A stretch of DNA of 64,000 nucleotides, from contig NC_087067.1 of the NCBI RefSeq assembly GCF_963678635.1, forward strand, positions 60,932,594 to 60,996,593. The letters are read 5' to 3'. How positions within the stretch are numbered: position 1 is the first letter of the stretch; each line of letters opens with the position of its first letter. Under the pieces are notes generated by a model. That model worked only from the letters and a program-made list of their open reading frames with translations, ran no database searches and was not told the DNA's origin. The position numbers and the translations under genes were made by a program. Below, piece by piece: positions 1 through 8,741 of the stretch. Source of the stretch: Symsagittifera roscoffensis (lineage: Eukaryota > Xenacoelomorpha > Acoela > Convolutidae).

Positions 1-415
1 TTGCCTCCATCACTGGTGGTTCGCTGACTGGAGTTCTTGGCTCAGAGAACCCCTCATCCTCTTCGATGGTAATTGGGTTGTCCACAGACCCCTCTTCCCA
101 AGGAAAGAGGAAATCGTCGAATGGTTGGGCTACATATCTAGAGTCAGGAATTTCGGGGTAGTTCATTCCCACATGCTCGGCCACTTCCTCCATCATTTGC
201 ATTTCTCCAAGTTGATTCTCTGAAGGAGGTACTTGCGTTATATGATGATCGTTGAAATCCCTTCGCATCACTTCCACCATATGCCAGACTTGGATTGGGA
301 TGTCCATTCGTGCCAGAAAAACTCCACAAACAGTTTCTCGCACTTGGATTTGTACTAAATCAGCCGAAAATTCCACCGAGAACATAAGGTTGTTGTTTTG
401 TACTGAGAAGATCAT
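1..415 (-). CDS. Unknown gene, N-terminal part, runs off left edge
   Basis: The minus strand is open from an ATG at 415-413 to the first base of the window, 138 codons with no stop, and an in-frame TAA lies about 70 bases upstream of that ATG. The product starts MIFSVQNNNLMFSVEFSADL. Its first third mixes hydrophobic and polar residues. After about residue 70 it becomes rich in Glu, Asp and Pro, with an acidic stretch TIEEDEGFSEP near residue 125. I recognise no family. Its position beyond the 195-residue gene and the polymerase, and the CCAAT-box cluster upstream, suggest it belongs to the same virus-like element, but it could be a first exon of something else. The C-terminus is outside the window. 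Confidence 0.5.
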   Translation of the reverse strand, partial: MIFSVQNNNLMFSVEFSADLVQIQVRETVCGVFLARMDIPIQVWHMVEVMRRDFNDHHITQVPPSENQLGEMQMMEEVAEHVGMNYPEIPDSRYVAQPFDDFLFPWEEGSVDNPITIEEDEGFSEPRTPVSEPPVMEA

Positions 416-603
416 TTTGAGCAATAAGTTGAGAAAGTGATTAAAAACAAGATTTAAAGTTGAGAGGGTAAAAGTTGACTGTGGTTAAGTTGAAATTATT
501 GTTTTTAGAGCTGAGAGAGGAGGTAGTTGACGGTAGTTAAGTTGAAAATAAAATGATTTTTAGTTAAGAGTGAAGGGTATCTTCAACTGGAATGTATGGG
601 TTT
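416..603. repeat. Short imperfect tandem repeat in 5' region
   Basis: Two imperfect copies of a 45-50 base unit beginning agttgac and containing ggttaagttga or agttaagttga lie near 473 and 526, spaced about 53 bases. They sit just upstream of the left-edge gene. No gene is visible in this stretch. Confidence 0.5.
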
Positions 604-778
604 AACCAATCAGAATGGATTTTCCTTATTTGGATTGTAGTCGTGTCCAATCAGATTTTAGTTTCCTTTTATGGAATTCTTATAGAAAACTCGTGTCCAA
701 TTGGAAACAAAGTTACACATTGTCGTTTCCAATCACAAAAATGTTCATTTTTGTTCAAGTTGTCATATCCAATCAGAG
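604..778. promoter_or_regulatory. Cluster of five CCAAT boxes
   Basis: CCAAT occurs at 606, 647, 697, 729 and 769, three of them as the fuller CCAATCAG. The first four gaps are 41, 50, 32 and 40 bases. CCAATCAG is the classical NF-Y binding core. The cluster lies in the 528-base gap between the left-edge gene and the end of the 195-residue gene, about 190-350 bases upstream of the left-edge start codon, so it probably belongs to that promoter. Binding is inferred from motif identity and density only. The rest of the gap, to 943, is AT-rich without a visible feature. Confidence 0.45.
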
Positions 779-943
779 GAACCTTTTAAGGACTTAAGTC
801 TTCCAAATAAGTAAAAATATATACAAAAGCAATCGCAAAAATAAATGACCAAAAGTTGTTTGCTGTAAAAATAAGAAATATTGCCGATATAAGTAACAAA
901 AGAAGAAAAATTAATAAAAGTAAGATCTCTGCAAGTTTTCTCA

Positions 944-1531
944 TCAAGTTAACTGAATTTTTTGTATATAATCGATGAGAAATTGCTGATTTTTCAGCAG
1001 ATATTCAAGTTCTTTAATTTTGATGTAGATTTGAGATGATAACTCAAAGTTGATGAATTTTTCAAAGCAAATCTCTGGAAATCTGATACCAAACCTGATC
1101 ATGCAAGATTTTGAACTTTGAAAGTCCTTAAAAAAATGGAGGAATAAAGAACTTTGCTGGGGAGTTTTGACAAATTTGGGAGTTGGATATGGAATAAAAA
1201 GAGTTTTTGAAATATTATCGTACGACTTTTTTATCAACTTCAAATTTTCTAAAATAAATAAAATTTCTTTTCTAGTCAAGTGTAACTCAGCTGTAAGTTT
1301 ATAGCTTTGATACGCAATATGTGAATCAAAAGTAAACTCTTTGATTGAGTAAGTTTCTCTAAAGAGACCTTTACTTAGTCGGAGAACTCTATTTTGGACA
1401 ACATAAACGTCCAAAAAATTGTGAAAAAAGTAAGAATCTACATCTATTTCATCAATAAGGAAATCACACGGAATATTTTCTTTTTTCTTGTAGAGTAATT
1501 CGAGGAAGTTCAAATGCTTTTTAATTGACAT
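944..1531 (-). CDS. Unknown 195-residue protein, divergent from the DNA polymerase
   Basis: An open frame of 195 codons starts at ATG 1,531 and ends in TGA. The product is rich in Lys, Leu, Phe and Ile (MSIKKHLNFLELLYKKKENI at the start) with an amphipathic, probably helical C-terminal third and no signal peptide or obvious membrane segment. There are no zinc-finger or nuclease motifs. It is transcribed away from the polymerase, and the two start codons are 513 bases apart with the CRE-like array between them, so both are likely driven by the same bidirectional region. A structural or regulatory protein of a virus-like transposon is possible, but nothing in the sequence shows which. It is real-looking because it is long for AT-rich DNA and begins with ATG. 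Confidence 0.55.
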   Translation of the reverse strand: MSIKKHLNFLELLYKKKENIPCDFLIDEIDVDSYFFHNFLDVYVVQNRVLRLSKGLFRETYSIKEFTFDSHIAYQSYKLTAELHLTRKEILFILENLKLIKKSYDNISKTLFIPYPTPKFVKTPQQSSLFLHFFKDFQSSKSCMIRFGIRFPEICFEKFINFELSSQIYIKIKELEYLLKNQQFLIDYIQKIQLT

Positions 1532-1630
1532 TCTTCAAAAATGAATATTTTGGATCCAAAGTTATGTCTAGGAACTGCTTAGTTCTGATTGATTGAGAAT
1601 TTTTCTGGAAAATTCTAGAACTTTCAAAGG

Positions 1631-1850
1631 AATGACGTCATTACCATAATAGGAAAATTGCGTAGGTGTTGACGTCACTTCTATTTATAGAATGACGTCA
1701 TTATCATAAAAGGAACATTGCGTAGGTGGTGACGTTACTTCTATTCAAAGAATGACGTCATTACCATAAAAGGAAAGTTGCGTAGGCGGTGACGTCACTT
1801 CTATTCAAAGAATGATGTCATTACCGTAAAAGGATTATTGCGTAGGCGTC
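1631..1850. promoter_or_regulatory. 60-bp tandem array of CRE-like sites (TGACGTCA)
   Basis: Four units repeat at exactly 60-base spacing, with cores at 1,633, 1,693, 1,753 and 1,813. Each unit holds aatgacgtcatta, then a conserved ttgcgtaggtg or ttgcgtaggcg block, and the first three hold a second tgacgtcac 37 bases on. Five sites are perfect TGACGTCA (1,633; 1,670; 1,693; 1,753; 1,790). Two differ by one base (1,730 tgacgtta; 1,813 tgatgtca). TGACGTCA is the cAMP-response element bound by CREB/ATF bZIP proteins. The array lies between two divergent start codons and ends just before a TATA-like box, which fits an enhancer or early promoter. Confidence 0.7.
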
Positions 1851-1855
1851 ATTGA

Positions 1856-1866
1856 TAGTATAAATA
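1856..1866 (+). promoter_or_regulatory. TATA-like box for the polymerase gene
   Basis: The sequence agtataaatac lies immediately after the CRE-like array and about 180 bases before the polymerase start codon. A pyrimidine run ending in tttttttag at about 2,030-2,041 lies just before the ATG and could serve as a splice or trans-splice acceptor, so the 5' untranslated region may be spliced. Both assignments are by motif only. Confidence 0.45.
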
Positions 1867-2044
1867 CGCTTATTTTATTGGGTTAAATCATTCATTTTGT
1901 TTGCCAATCAGAAACAGTCAATTGAATTTTACTTCAAATTTTACATTTCGTTACTTCACGAAAAGTTAGTATTTTCATTCAATTGGTACTTTAAGTTTTT
2001 AATTTTGGAACATTTCTAAAGTCCCAGTTTTTTTTTTTTAGATA

Positions 2045-5000
2045 ATGCCTGCTCTTAACCGAAACGAGAAAGTAAAGTGTGGAGACTGTGGAAATATGTA
2101 TATTCGTCAAAACGCAGCTCGACACCGGAAAAATTGTTCTAAAGGAGTTATTTCTTGCCCTGATTGTAAGTATTTTACTTATATTCAACAAGAAATGAGC
2201 TATGATATGGCTAAGAAGCATGCTCCAGCAAGTTCCAGGCAATCAACGGTGTGTTCTTCTTGTGAGCAAGAGTTCCCGAGTTACTACTCTCTCCAGCAAC
2301 ATCGGAGAAAGGAACATGGAGTAAAACAACGGAAGCCAAGTGATACGGTAGCCAACTTGAACAAGATTGTGGAGGAAGAAGGGGAAGATGGTGAAAAACT
2401 AAAGGAGGAACTTGGTGCATGTCAACATTTTCTGGTGGATACGGAGATGGAAAATGGGAGACATAAGGTATTTAACTTCCAAATGTCCAAGTTAGATACT
2501 AAAATCATTAACGAGAAACTTGAAGAAGTCTTCAATAAGCTCGACTCTGCCGCAAAAATCAATATTGCTCTGGGTTTTGTTCTTCGAAATATTGAGACTG
2601 GTGAATATCGATATTTCTACGCTCATGAAAACAATACTCTGTTTGAAAAATCCCATTTACTTTGTACGAAAGCGGATTTGATAACAATCCAAGGAAAAGT
2701 AGAAAAATTTGATATTGTGGAACAATGTACACAAGAACGCCAGAACACAAAGTGGCGATTCAAGTTGATTACTAACGTTACAATTTTTGCTGCTTTGCTG
2801 AAAAACATCCCAATGGGATGTCCAGATTCTGTCTTACCCGAACCTCTACTGAAAAACCATTCTGTTAACTGTCTTTTATCTAACAAGGACAAGGAACCTT
2901 ACAAAGATCATTTGTGTCTATTCCGCGCATTGGCCATGTACATGAACGGACACAATGATCTCGACACTCACACCTCCAGATATTTTACAGAATTCATAAC
3001 AAAATCTGGTTATGATCCTAAGAATTTTCGTGGAGTTTCCGTTGAAGACTTACCTGTTGTCGAGGAAATAATTGGACGCAACATCTTTATTTACGATTTT
3101 GATATTCAAGAAGGAGAATATGTGGGAGAACTAGCACGAAGAAGTATTGGTAGATTTGATAAAACAGTGAAATTACTGAGATTCAACAATCATATCATTC
3201 ATACAAATGATATAGATAGCTTCTTTAAGTGTTTCCGGTGCCCTAGTTGTGATAGTTTCTTCAAAAGATCCGAGTTTCTCAACAAACATCTTCTGAGATG
3301 TAAGGATCGTGTGAAACATATTTACCCAAAGAACGTATATGAGCTTCGCGAAACCCTGTTTGAAAAGCTAGAAGGATTCAATCTTCCAGTTTCCGGTGAT
3401 AAAAAACTCTTCAAAAACCTAGCAATTTTCGATTTTGAGTCGATATGTGTTCCTACAGAAGAACTAAAAGAAACACAAACTACTTCCTGGATAGGAAAAC
3501 ATGTTCCTATTTCAGTATCTATATCATCGAATCTGATTGATGAACCCATCTTCTTGTACAACAAGGATCCACAGAACTTGATAATTGATTTTGTATCCAA
3601 CCTCGAGCTGCTGGCTGAACAAAGTAAGCTAGAAATGAGAAAAAAATTTCAAGATATTGAAGTTGCTGTCAATGAAAGAATGAAAAAAATCTTTGATCAA
3701 TTGAATGAGCGAGGTCAGAATTTTTCAAGTAACAAGTTTGAGTACGAAGACGAATGTATTGAAGATTCGGAAGAAGCAGATATGTCAACACAATTTTTGC
3801 GAATTCAGAAAAATCAACTCATCGATTTGAAACAACATCTGGAGAGATATATAAATACTTTACCTGTTTTTGGATTTAACAGCGGTAGATATGATTTAAA
3901 TTTGATCAAGTCCTACTTAATCCCTTATTTGATTCGCGATAAAGAACAAGAAACATCCGTCATCAAAAAAGCAAATGATTTTATATCTTTCAAGTTTGGA
4001 GATGTACAATTTCTTGACATTATGAAATTTCTGGGTGGAGCAACAACTCTGGACTCATTTCTCAAAGCTTATAAAGCTAGTGAAACAAAAGGTTTCTTTC
4101 CTTATGAGTGGTTTGACAACCCTGACAAACTTGATTTTCCAGGACTGCCTCCATATGAAGCATTTTTCAGTAAACTTAGAAACAACAATCCTCTAGACAA
4201 AGACTTTACTGATTATGAAAAACTGAGGAAGAGTGGACTTGATGAACAGCAAGCACTGAAAAAGCTTCAAATCAAGACTGTACCCCCATCTGGACTAGAT
4301 AATTACAGTTACTTACAACAAACTTGGCAGAAAAACGGAATGACTGTGTTCAAAGACTTTTTGCAGTGGTACAACAACAAAGATGTAGTTCCAACACTGG
4401 AAGCAATGCAAAAAATGATCCAATTTTATCATAACAAAGGGATAGACATGTTGAAACTTGGATGTACACTTCCAAATCTAGCAAACATATGTCTACACAA
4501 ATCTACAAATTACAAGTTTTATCCATTTTGCGAAAGTGATAAAGATTTGTGTGAAAAAATACGAGAAGACATGACTGGTGGACCTTCCATTGTTTTCACT
4601 CGAAAAGCTGTTGTAGACGAAACTTTTATCAGAGATTCATCAAATATTTGTAAGTCAATCGTTGGAATTGATGCGAGCCAGCTTTACCCCTATTCAATGT
4701 GTCAAGATATGCCAACAGGACTGTATACGCGATGGGAGTTTGACACTGATATGCAGAAATTCAAGGCTAGACATAATCGAACTCGCAACTTTGAGAATAT
4801 GGTGATGTCTTTCTACCAAGAATCAAGACCAGAATGTGAAATTGAGAGCTTTTTTACATCTGGAAAACAGAAGAAAATTGACTGTTTTAATGTGGACGGT
4901 TACTGTGATCACTGTAAAACAGTATTCGAAGCAATGGGATGCTACTATCACTTTTGTTCTTGTCAAGAAACTCGCCCCTCCTTAACAGAACAGGATATCG

Positions 5001-6397
5001 AGCGAGGAAATAAGAAGAGAGAAATGGATGATATGCGACGAGAATACATTCAAGAGAAAGGATACAAAGTTGAAGAAATGTGGGAGTGTGACTGGTGGGA
5101 AAGTTTCAAAACCGATGAAAAGATCAAAAATCACGTCAGAACCCACTTTCCCTACAAAAGACCTCTTTCTACAGACTCTCTTCTAGCAAAGATAAAAGAT
5201 GGATCTCTTTTTGGTTACGTTCAGTGCGACTTGGTTGTTCCAGATGAACTGAAATCGAAATTTGCGAATTTTCCTCCAATTTTTAAAAATACTGAGGTCG
5301 GAAGAGATGATATTGGAGAATACATGAAAAACTATGCGATCGAGAACGAAATGTTAAAGCATCCTCAGAGAATGCTTATATCTAGCTTCAAGCTAGAAAA
5401 TGGAACAGTTATAACTCCTCTCTTCAACTTTTATTTGGAACTTGGCTTGCAATGCACCAAAATTTATCGTTTTGTTGAATATTCTCCTCGGAAGTGTTTC
5501 AATAATTTCGTTCAATCGGTGGTTGATGCAAGAAGAGAAGGAGATGAAAACCCTTTATCAGGAGTTGTAGCAGAAACAATGAAGCTCTTGGGTAATTCCT
5601 CCTATGGATATCAGATCATGGATAGATCCAGGCATACAATCACGAAGTATCTGAACGATGAAAAAACTCACAAGGCAATCAATGAACCACTGTTTAAGAG
5701 ACTTAACACAGTTGAGAAGGACTTATATGAGGTGGAGTTATTGAAGTCAACCATTGAGCACAGAGAACCCATCATTGTTGGTTTTTTCATACTTCAGTAT
5801 GCAAAACTGAGAATGTTGGAACTCTACTACAACTTCTTTGACAAGTTCTGTGATGTAAATAAATTTGAAGAGTTGGAGATGGATACAGACTCACTTTACT
5901 TGGCACTTGCAGAAGAAAATTTGTACGATTGCATCCAACCAGATAAGAGAGCTGCTTGGGAAAAAATGAGGGAGAGTGATTGCACAGATTCCTTCAAGGC
6001 GGATGCAAAATCTAATTTCTTTCCTCGAACGTGTTGTAGTATCCATAAAAAACATGATAAGCGGGAGCCGGGACTTTTCAAAGAAGAATTTAGGTGCACA
6101 GAAATGCTCTGTATATGTAGTAAGACATATTGCTGCTATGACAACAAGTCAGACAAATTCAAATTTAGCAGCAAAGGATTGAATAAGCGGGTTCTAGAAG
6201 ACTCTGGAGATGGACCTTTAACAAAGTATAGGAGAGTACTCGATGAAGCTATCAACTTAACATCTACTAATAGAGGATTCAGAACTATAAATCATATGGT
6301 TGCTACATATGAACAGACAAAGAAAGGACTAAGTTATTTTTATCCAAAAAGACAAGTGCAAGATGATGGAATTCATACAAAACCATTGGACTTATAA
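2045..6397 (+). CDS. Family B DNA polymerase, protein-primed Polinton/Maverick type
   Basis: This 1,450-residue protein is intact and intronless. In order: a C2HC finger (C12, C15, H27, C31), a CxxC pair at 38/41 and a C2H2 finger (C70, C73, H86, H91). An OTU-like segment follows with DHLCLFRA near residue 288 (Cys about 291) and a candidate His at 383. Another C2HC finger is at 399-419. The 3'-5' exonuclease shows DFE at 463-465 and GFNSGRYD ending at D617. Polymerase motif A is DASQLYPYS from D876, motif B KLLGNSSYG from K1180, motif C DTDS from D1280. Between A and B lies an insertion with VDGYCDHC (D951), MGCYYHFC and EMWECDWW (W1013), resembling a decayed PD-(D/E)XK/VSR-type nuclease module. 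It would replicate the element by protein priming. An AATAAA lies at 6,413. Family assignment is firm; the OTU and nuclease readings are inference. Confidence 0.93.
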   Translation: MPALNRNEKVKCGDCGNMYIRQNAARHRKNCSKGVISCPDCKYFTYIQQEMSYDMAKKHAPASSRQSTVCSSCEQEFPSYYSLQQHRRKEHGVKQRKPSDTVANLNKIVEEEGEDGEKLKEELGACQHFLVDTEMENGRHKVFNFQMSKLDTKIINEKLEEVFNKLDSAAKINIALGFVLRNIETGEYRYFYAHENNTLFEKSHLLCTKADLITIQGKVEKFDIVEQCTQERQNTKWRFKLITNVTIFAALLKNIPMGCPDSVLPEPLLKNHSVNCLLSNKDKEPYKDHLCLFRALAMYMNGHNDLDTHTSRYFTEFITKSGYDPKNFRGVSVEDLPVVEEIIGRNIFIYDFDIQEGEYVGELARRSIGRFDKTVKLLRFNNHIIHTNDIDSFFKCFRCPSCDSFFKRSEFLNKHLLRCKDRVKHIYPKNVYELRETLFEKLEGFNLPVSGDKKLFKNLAIFDFESICVPTEELKETQTTSWIGKHVPISVSISSNLIDEPIFLYNKDPQNLIIDFVSNLELLAEQSKLEMRKKFQDIEVAVNERMKKIFDQLNERGQNFSSNKFEYEDECIEDSEEADMSTQFLRIQKNQLIDLKQHLERYINTLPVFGFNSGRYDLNLIKSYLIPYLIRDKEQETSVIKKANDFISFKFGDVQFLDIMKFLGGATTLDSFLKAYKASETKGFFPYEWFDNPDKLDFPGLPPYEAFFSKLRNNNPLDKDFTDYEKLRKSGLDEQQALKKLQIKTVPPSGLDNYSYLQQTWQKNGMTVFKDFLQWYNNKDVVPTLEAMQKMIQFYHNKGIDMLKLGCTLPNLANICLHKSTNYKFYPFCESDKDLCEKIREDMTGGPSIVFTRKAVVDETFIRDSSNICKSIVGIDASQLYPYSMCQDMPTGLYTRWEFDTDMQKFKARHNRTRNFENMVMSFYQESRPECEIESFFTSGKQKKIDCFNVDGYCDHCKTVFEAMGCYYHFCSCQETRPSLTEQDIERGNKKREMDDMRREYIQEKGYKVEEMWECDWWESFKTDEKIKNHVRTHFPYKRPLSTDSLLAKIKDGSLFGYVQCDLVVPDELKSKFANFPPIFKNTEVGRDDIGEYMKNYAIENEMLKHPQRMLISSFKLENGTVITPLFNFYLELGLQCTKIYRFVEYSPRKCFNNFVQSVVDARREGDENPLSGVVAETMKLLGNSSYGYQIMDRSRHTITKYLNDEKTHKAINEPLFKRLNTVEKDLYEVELLKSTIEHREPIIVGFFILQYAKLRMLELYYNFFDKFCDVNKFEELEMDTDSLYLALAEENLYDCIQPDKRAAWEKMRESDCTDSFKADAKSNFFPRTCCSIHKKHDKREPGLFKEEFRCTEMLCICSKTYCCYDNKSDKFKFSSKGLNKRVLEDSGDGPLTKYRRVLDEAINLTSTNRGFRTINHMVATYEQTKKGLSYFYPKRQVQDDGIHTKPLDL

Positions 6398-7008
6398 GAA
6401 CTCTTCTGATGTAATAAATTATATAAGATGTCTTATTATTATGGTTTCATGATAATAAAATGTAAATTATTGCGGTAAACTTATTATACGATGCAGTGAT
6501 TTATGTATTTTCTTTGTAATTTAATTTTTTTCTCTCAAAAAATCAATTTTTTTCGAAGTCTCTGTAGGTTCAGAACAGATTCAGATACGTAGAAAGAAAA
6601 AGTATCTAATAAATTTTTATTAGATCAAATTAAACAAAATCTTATCGTGTTTTGAACTTTTTCGAAAAAATTTTCATAAAAATTCCAAATTTTTGCACAA
6701 AAACTCTTACCATTGACTTACCATGCACCAAAAAACTAAATACATAACCTTTATTCTACAATCTACACGTAATTAACAATTAACTGTTCCCAATTAGTTA
6801 ACGCGCGCCAAAAACTTTGCGAAAAAAATAAACAAAAACCAAAAAATTTTCGTTTTTCTTACCATTATCTTACCATCACACAAACCATAAAACCTTACCA
6901 TCCGTATTCCCTATCTTAATACATTGTAGACTCTATACCCAATCTTAATACATAGCCTGCAGACCGGATGCTCTATTCCCTATCTTAATACATGTAGGTC
7001 TGCAGGGA
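6398..7008. other. AT-rich region downstream of the polymerase, no gene
   Basis: No convincing reading frame is present. It holds AATAAA signals at 6,413 and near 6,455. Near 6,910-7,000 a phrase of the form ctatcttaatacat occurs three times with small changes, next to ctctatnccc and tgcagac. These are short dispersed direct repeats that might belong to the end of the virus-like element. Confidence 0.4.
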
Positions 7009-7024
7009 CCCCCCCCCCCCCCCC
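7009..7024. repeat. Run of 16 cytosines
   Basis: An uninterrupted C16 tract follows tgcagggac. On the minus strand it is a G16 run able to form a G-quadruplex. It ends 25 bases before the left border of the duplicated segment. Confidence 0.95.
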
Positions 7025-7048
7025 TGATCACCTCCAACATCTACTACT

Positions 7049-7190
7049 TATGTCTTTTCTGATCCTGAATGTCCTTTTGTATTTTGTGTGTGTGAGATGT
7101 TGAATGCTATCAACATCATACTTAAGGGGAGACAGGGGACTTTAGAATCGTCCAATTGATATTCTAAAAGATCTGTGTTTTCATTTATTG
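7049..7190 (-). pseudogene. Integrase N-terminal fragment, copy 1, cut at 7,049
   Basis: The minus strand reads the beginning of an integrase zinc-binding region, SHTQNTKGHSGSEKT, and then stops matching at 7,049, the edge of the duplicated segment. Copy 2 reads HTHNTKGHSG at the same place, so copy 1 also carries a His to Gln change at a likely zinc ligand. The second Cys pair and the catalytic core are absent here. It cannot make an integrase. The stretch 7,191-7,543 corresponds to the linker between RNase H and integrase and is interrupted by stops and frameshifts. Confidence 0.7.
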
Positions 7191-7543
7191 TCGTATTATT
7201 AAATTTTTGAAAATAACGAAGAAGTGTTTTGTTTGCTAGAATTGTGGTAACAGCTTTTGCTGGTTTTGTTTTAGATTTGTGCTATGATTTGAGTTGTCTA
7301 ATTACGGGGTCAAAACTTTGGTACTTTTCTAAAAGTTGTAGTGTATTCTTTTCTGTTGGTGGGAGAAATATAATATCAACTTCTAGTTTCGATAGGGGAT
7401 TTGTGTCAAGTGGGTCATGAAGGTCAAAATTTAGATTTTTTGTGTATTTTCAATCATTTGGTTGTGGACCTGATAAACTTATTTTATCGGTTAAATTTTC
7501 TTTTTCAATTAGGGGAAAAGGTATTTTTAGTGTGGTTATAGTT

Positions 7544-8248
7544 TTATTTTTTTTGTTGAGTATTATTTTTTATCCAGTGTAAATATGGGATTGATTTAAA
7601 TGTAGATGTACCTAATAAATCAACTTCATAGTGATTATTTTGGCAATCTAAATAGAGGGGAAAATGTTGTAGATTGTTTGTTTGTGATTGATCAATGTCA
7701 ATTTTTACTGCGTATTTACATTCTAATCGGGTTGATGTTTCATCTTTTGCAAGATAGAATTTGATATTTTGTGGTATTTCAACTGTAGTTTTTCGTGTAA
7801 GTAGGTCAAGTCGCGTATTTCTACTTAATGTATCTGGTAATGCAAGGTTTTTTCCTGCTGTCCAACCTATATGTAAGTTTCGGAACTTCATTAAAATTAA
7901 CTGAAATCTATGAACTCTATGGATGGTATTTGATTTCTGTATAAAAAGAACTATAATCGGTTTGTGATCTGTAAATAGAACTGTTGAGTGTTTTGATCCA
8001 AGTATCAGAAACTCATATTCTGTAAGTGTGTATATTATAACTGTACATTCCCTCATGAGAGTAGAGAGTCGTAGCTCCGCTTGTGTGATATTTGATTCTG
8101 CTCCTGAGTCCATTAAAAAATTAATTTCAAGATCTGATGGTTGAAAATCTTTACTTCTTGGGCTCTCTAAGAGAAATGGGATTGTCCAAATTTTTCTCTT
8201 GGTTGTTATTTTTGTATGTTTAGATAAAAATGATTTGTGTTCGGGCAT
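7544..8248 (-). pseudogene. Protease fused to RNase H; reverse transcriptase deleted (copy 1)
   Basis: The 234-residue open frame begins just before a retropepsin motif, FLMDSGAESNI (about residues 45-55), whose DSGA is the catalytic aspartate motif. About ten residues later it enters an RNase H/connection region with YTLTEYEF, then LFTDHKPI and NLALPDTLSRN, typical of Ty3/gypsy Pol. The roughly 300 residues of reverse transcriptase expected between protease and RNase H, including the YxDD motif, are missing. The junction is near 8,060-8,075 and keeps the frame. The tail (LYLDCQNNHYEVDLLG) is the beginning of the integrase linker. The element is non-autonomous; the same deletion is in copy 2. 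Confidence 0.85.
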
Positions 8249-8741
8249 TGCACTTCGTCTTTTTCATCAGGTTTGATTACAGTGTTAATTTCGTTTACTT
8301 CTTGTGTAACTTGTGCAATATTATTAGTGAGTCTAGTGTAAAAATCATGAAGAAGTTCCAAATGATTTCCGTAGATGTGTGAACTGAAGGGTTGTTCATA
8401 TATGATAGGTTCATAGTCATTTTCGACAGTTATCATAATTACCGAGATGGTATTGTCGATATCGCTTTCACTATCTGTTGTTTCACAATTAATATGGTTC
8501 AATTGTAATTCGTTATTTTCTGTGTTACCGATACCTGGGGGGTCTGAATTTGTTTCTTCAGTTGTGTGTAGTTGATTGATTTTTCTTCGATGCTTTGGTG
8601 TGTTGCTTCTGTATCTATGTTGAGAATCGACGTAACGGTTATTATTCCTGTGGGGAGAGTGGGAATAGTTTCTTTGCCTATTGTTATAGCTTGAATTTCA
8701 GTTTTGTGAATTGTTTCGTGTTCTGTTTTGATAATTATCAT
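8206..8741 (-). pseudogene. Gag-Pol linker region, copy 1
   Basis: Two overlapping frames (8,499-8,741 and 8,206-8,502) cover the stretch between the nucleocapsid knuckle and the protease. They are Thr-, Ile- and Asp-rich, with no catalytic motif (for example TTDSESDIDNTISVIMITVE). In intact relatives this should be one continuous frame, so the changes of frame mark indels. Identical frames occur at 19,786-20,321. The role is inferred from position alone: a spacer between Gag and protease. Confidence 0.5.

Noticed and set aside
3322-3600. 92-codon minus-strand gene inside the polymerase
   Set aside because: Lies wholly antisense to the exonuclease domain and has no independent support.
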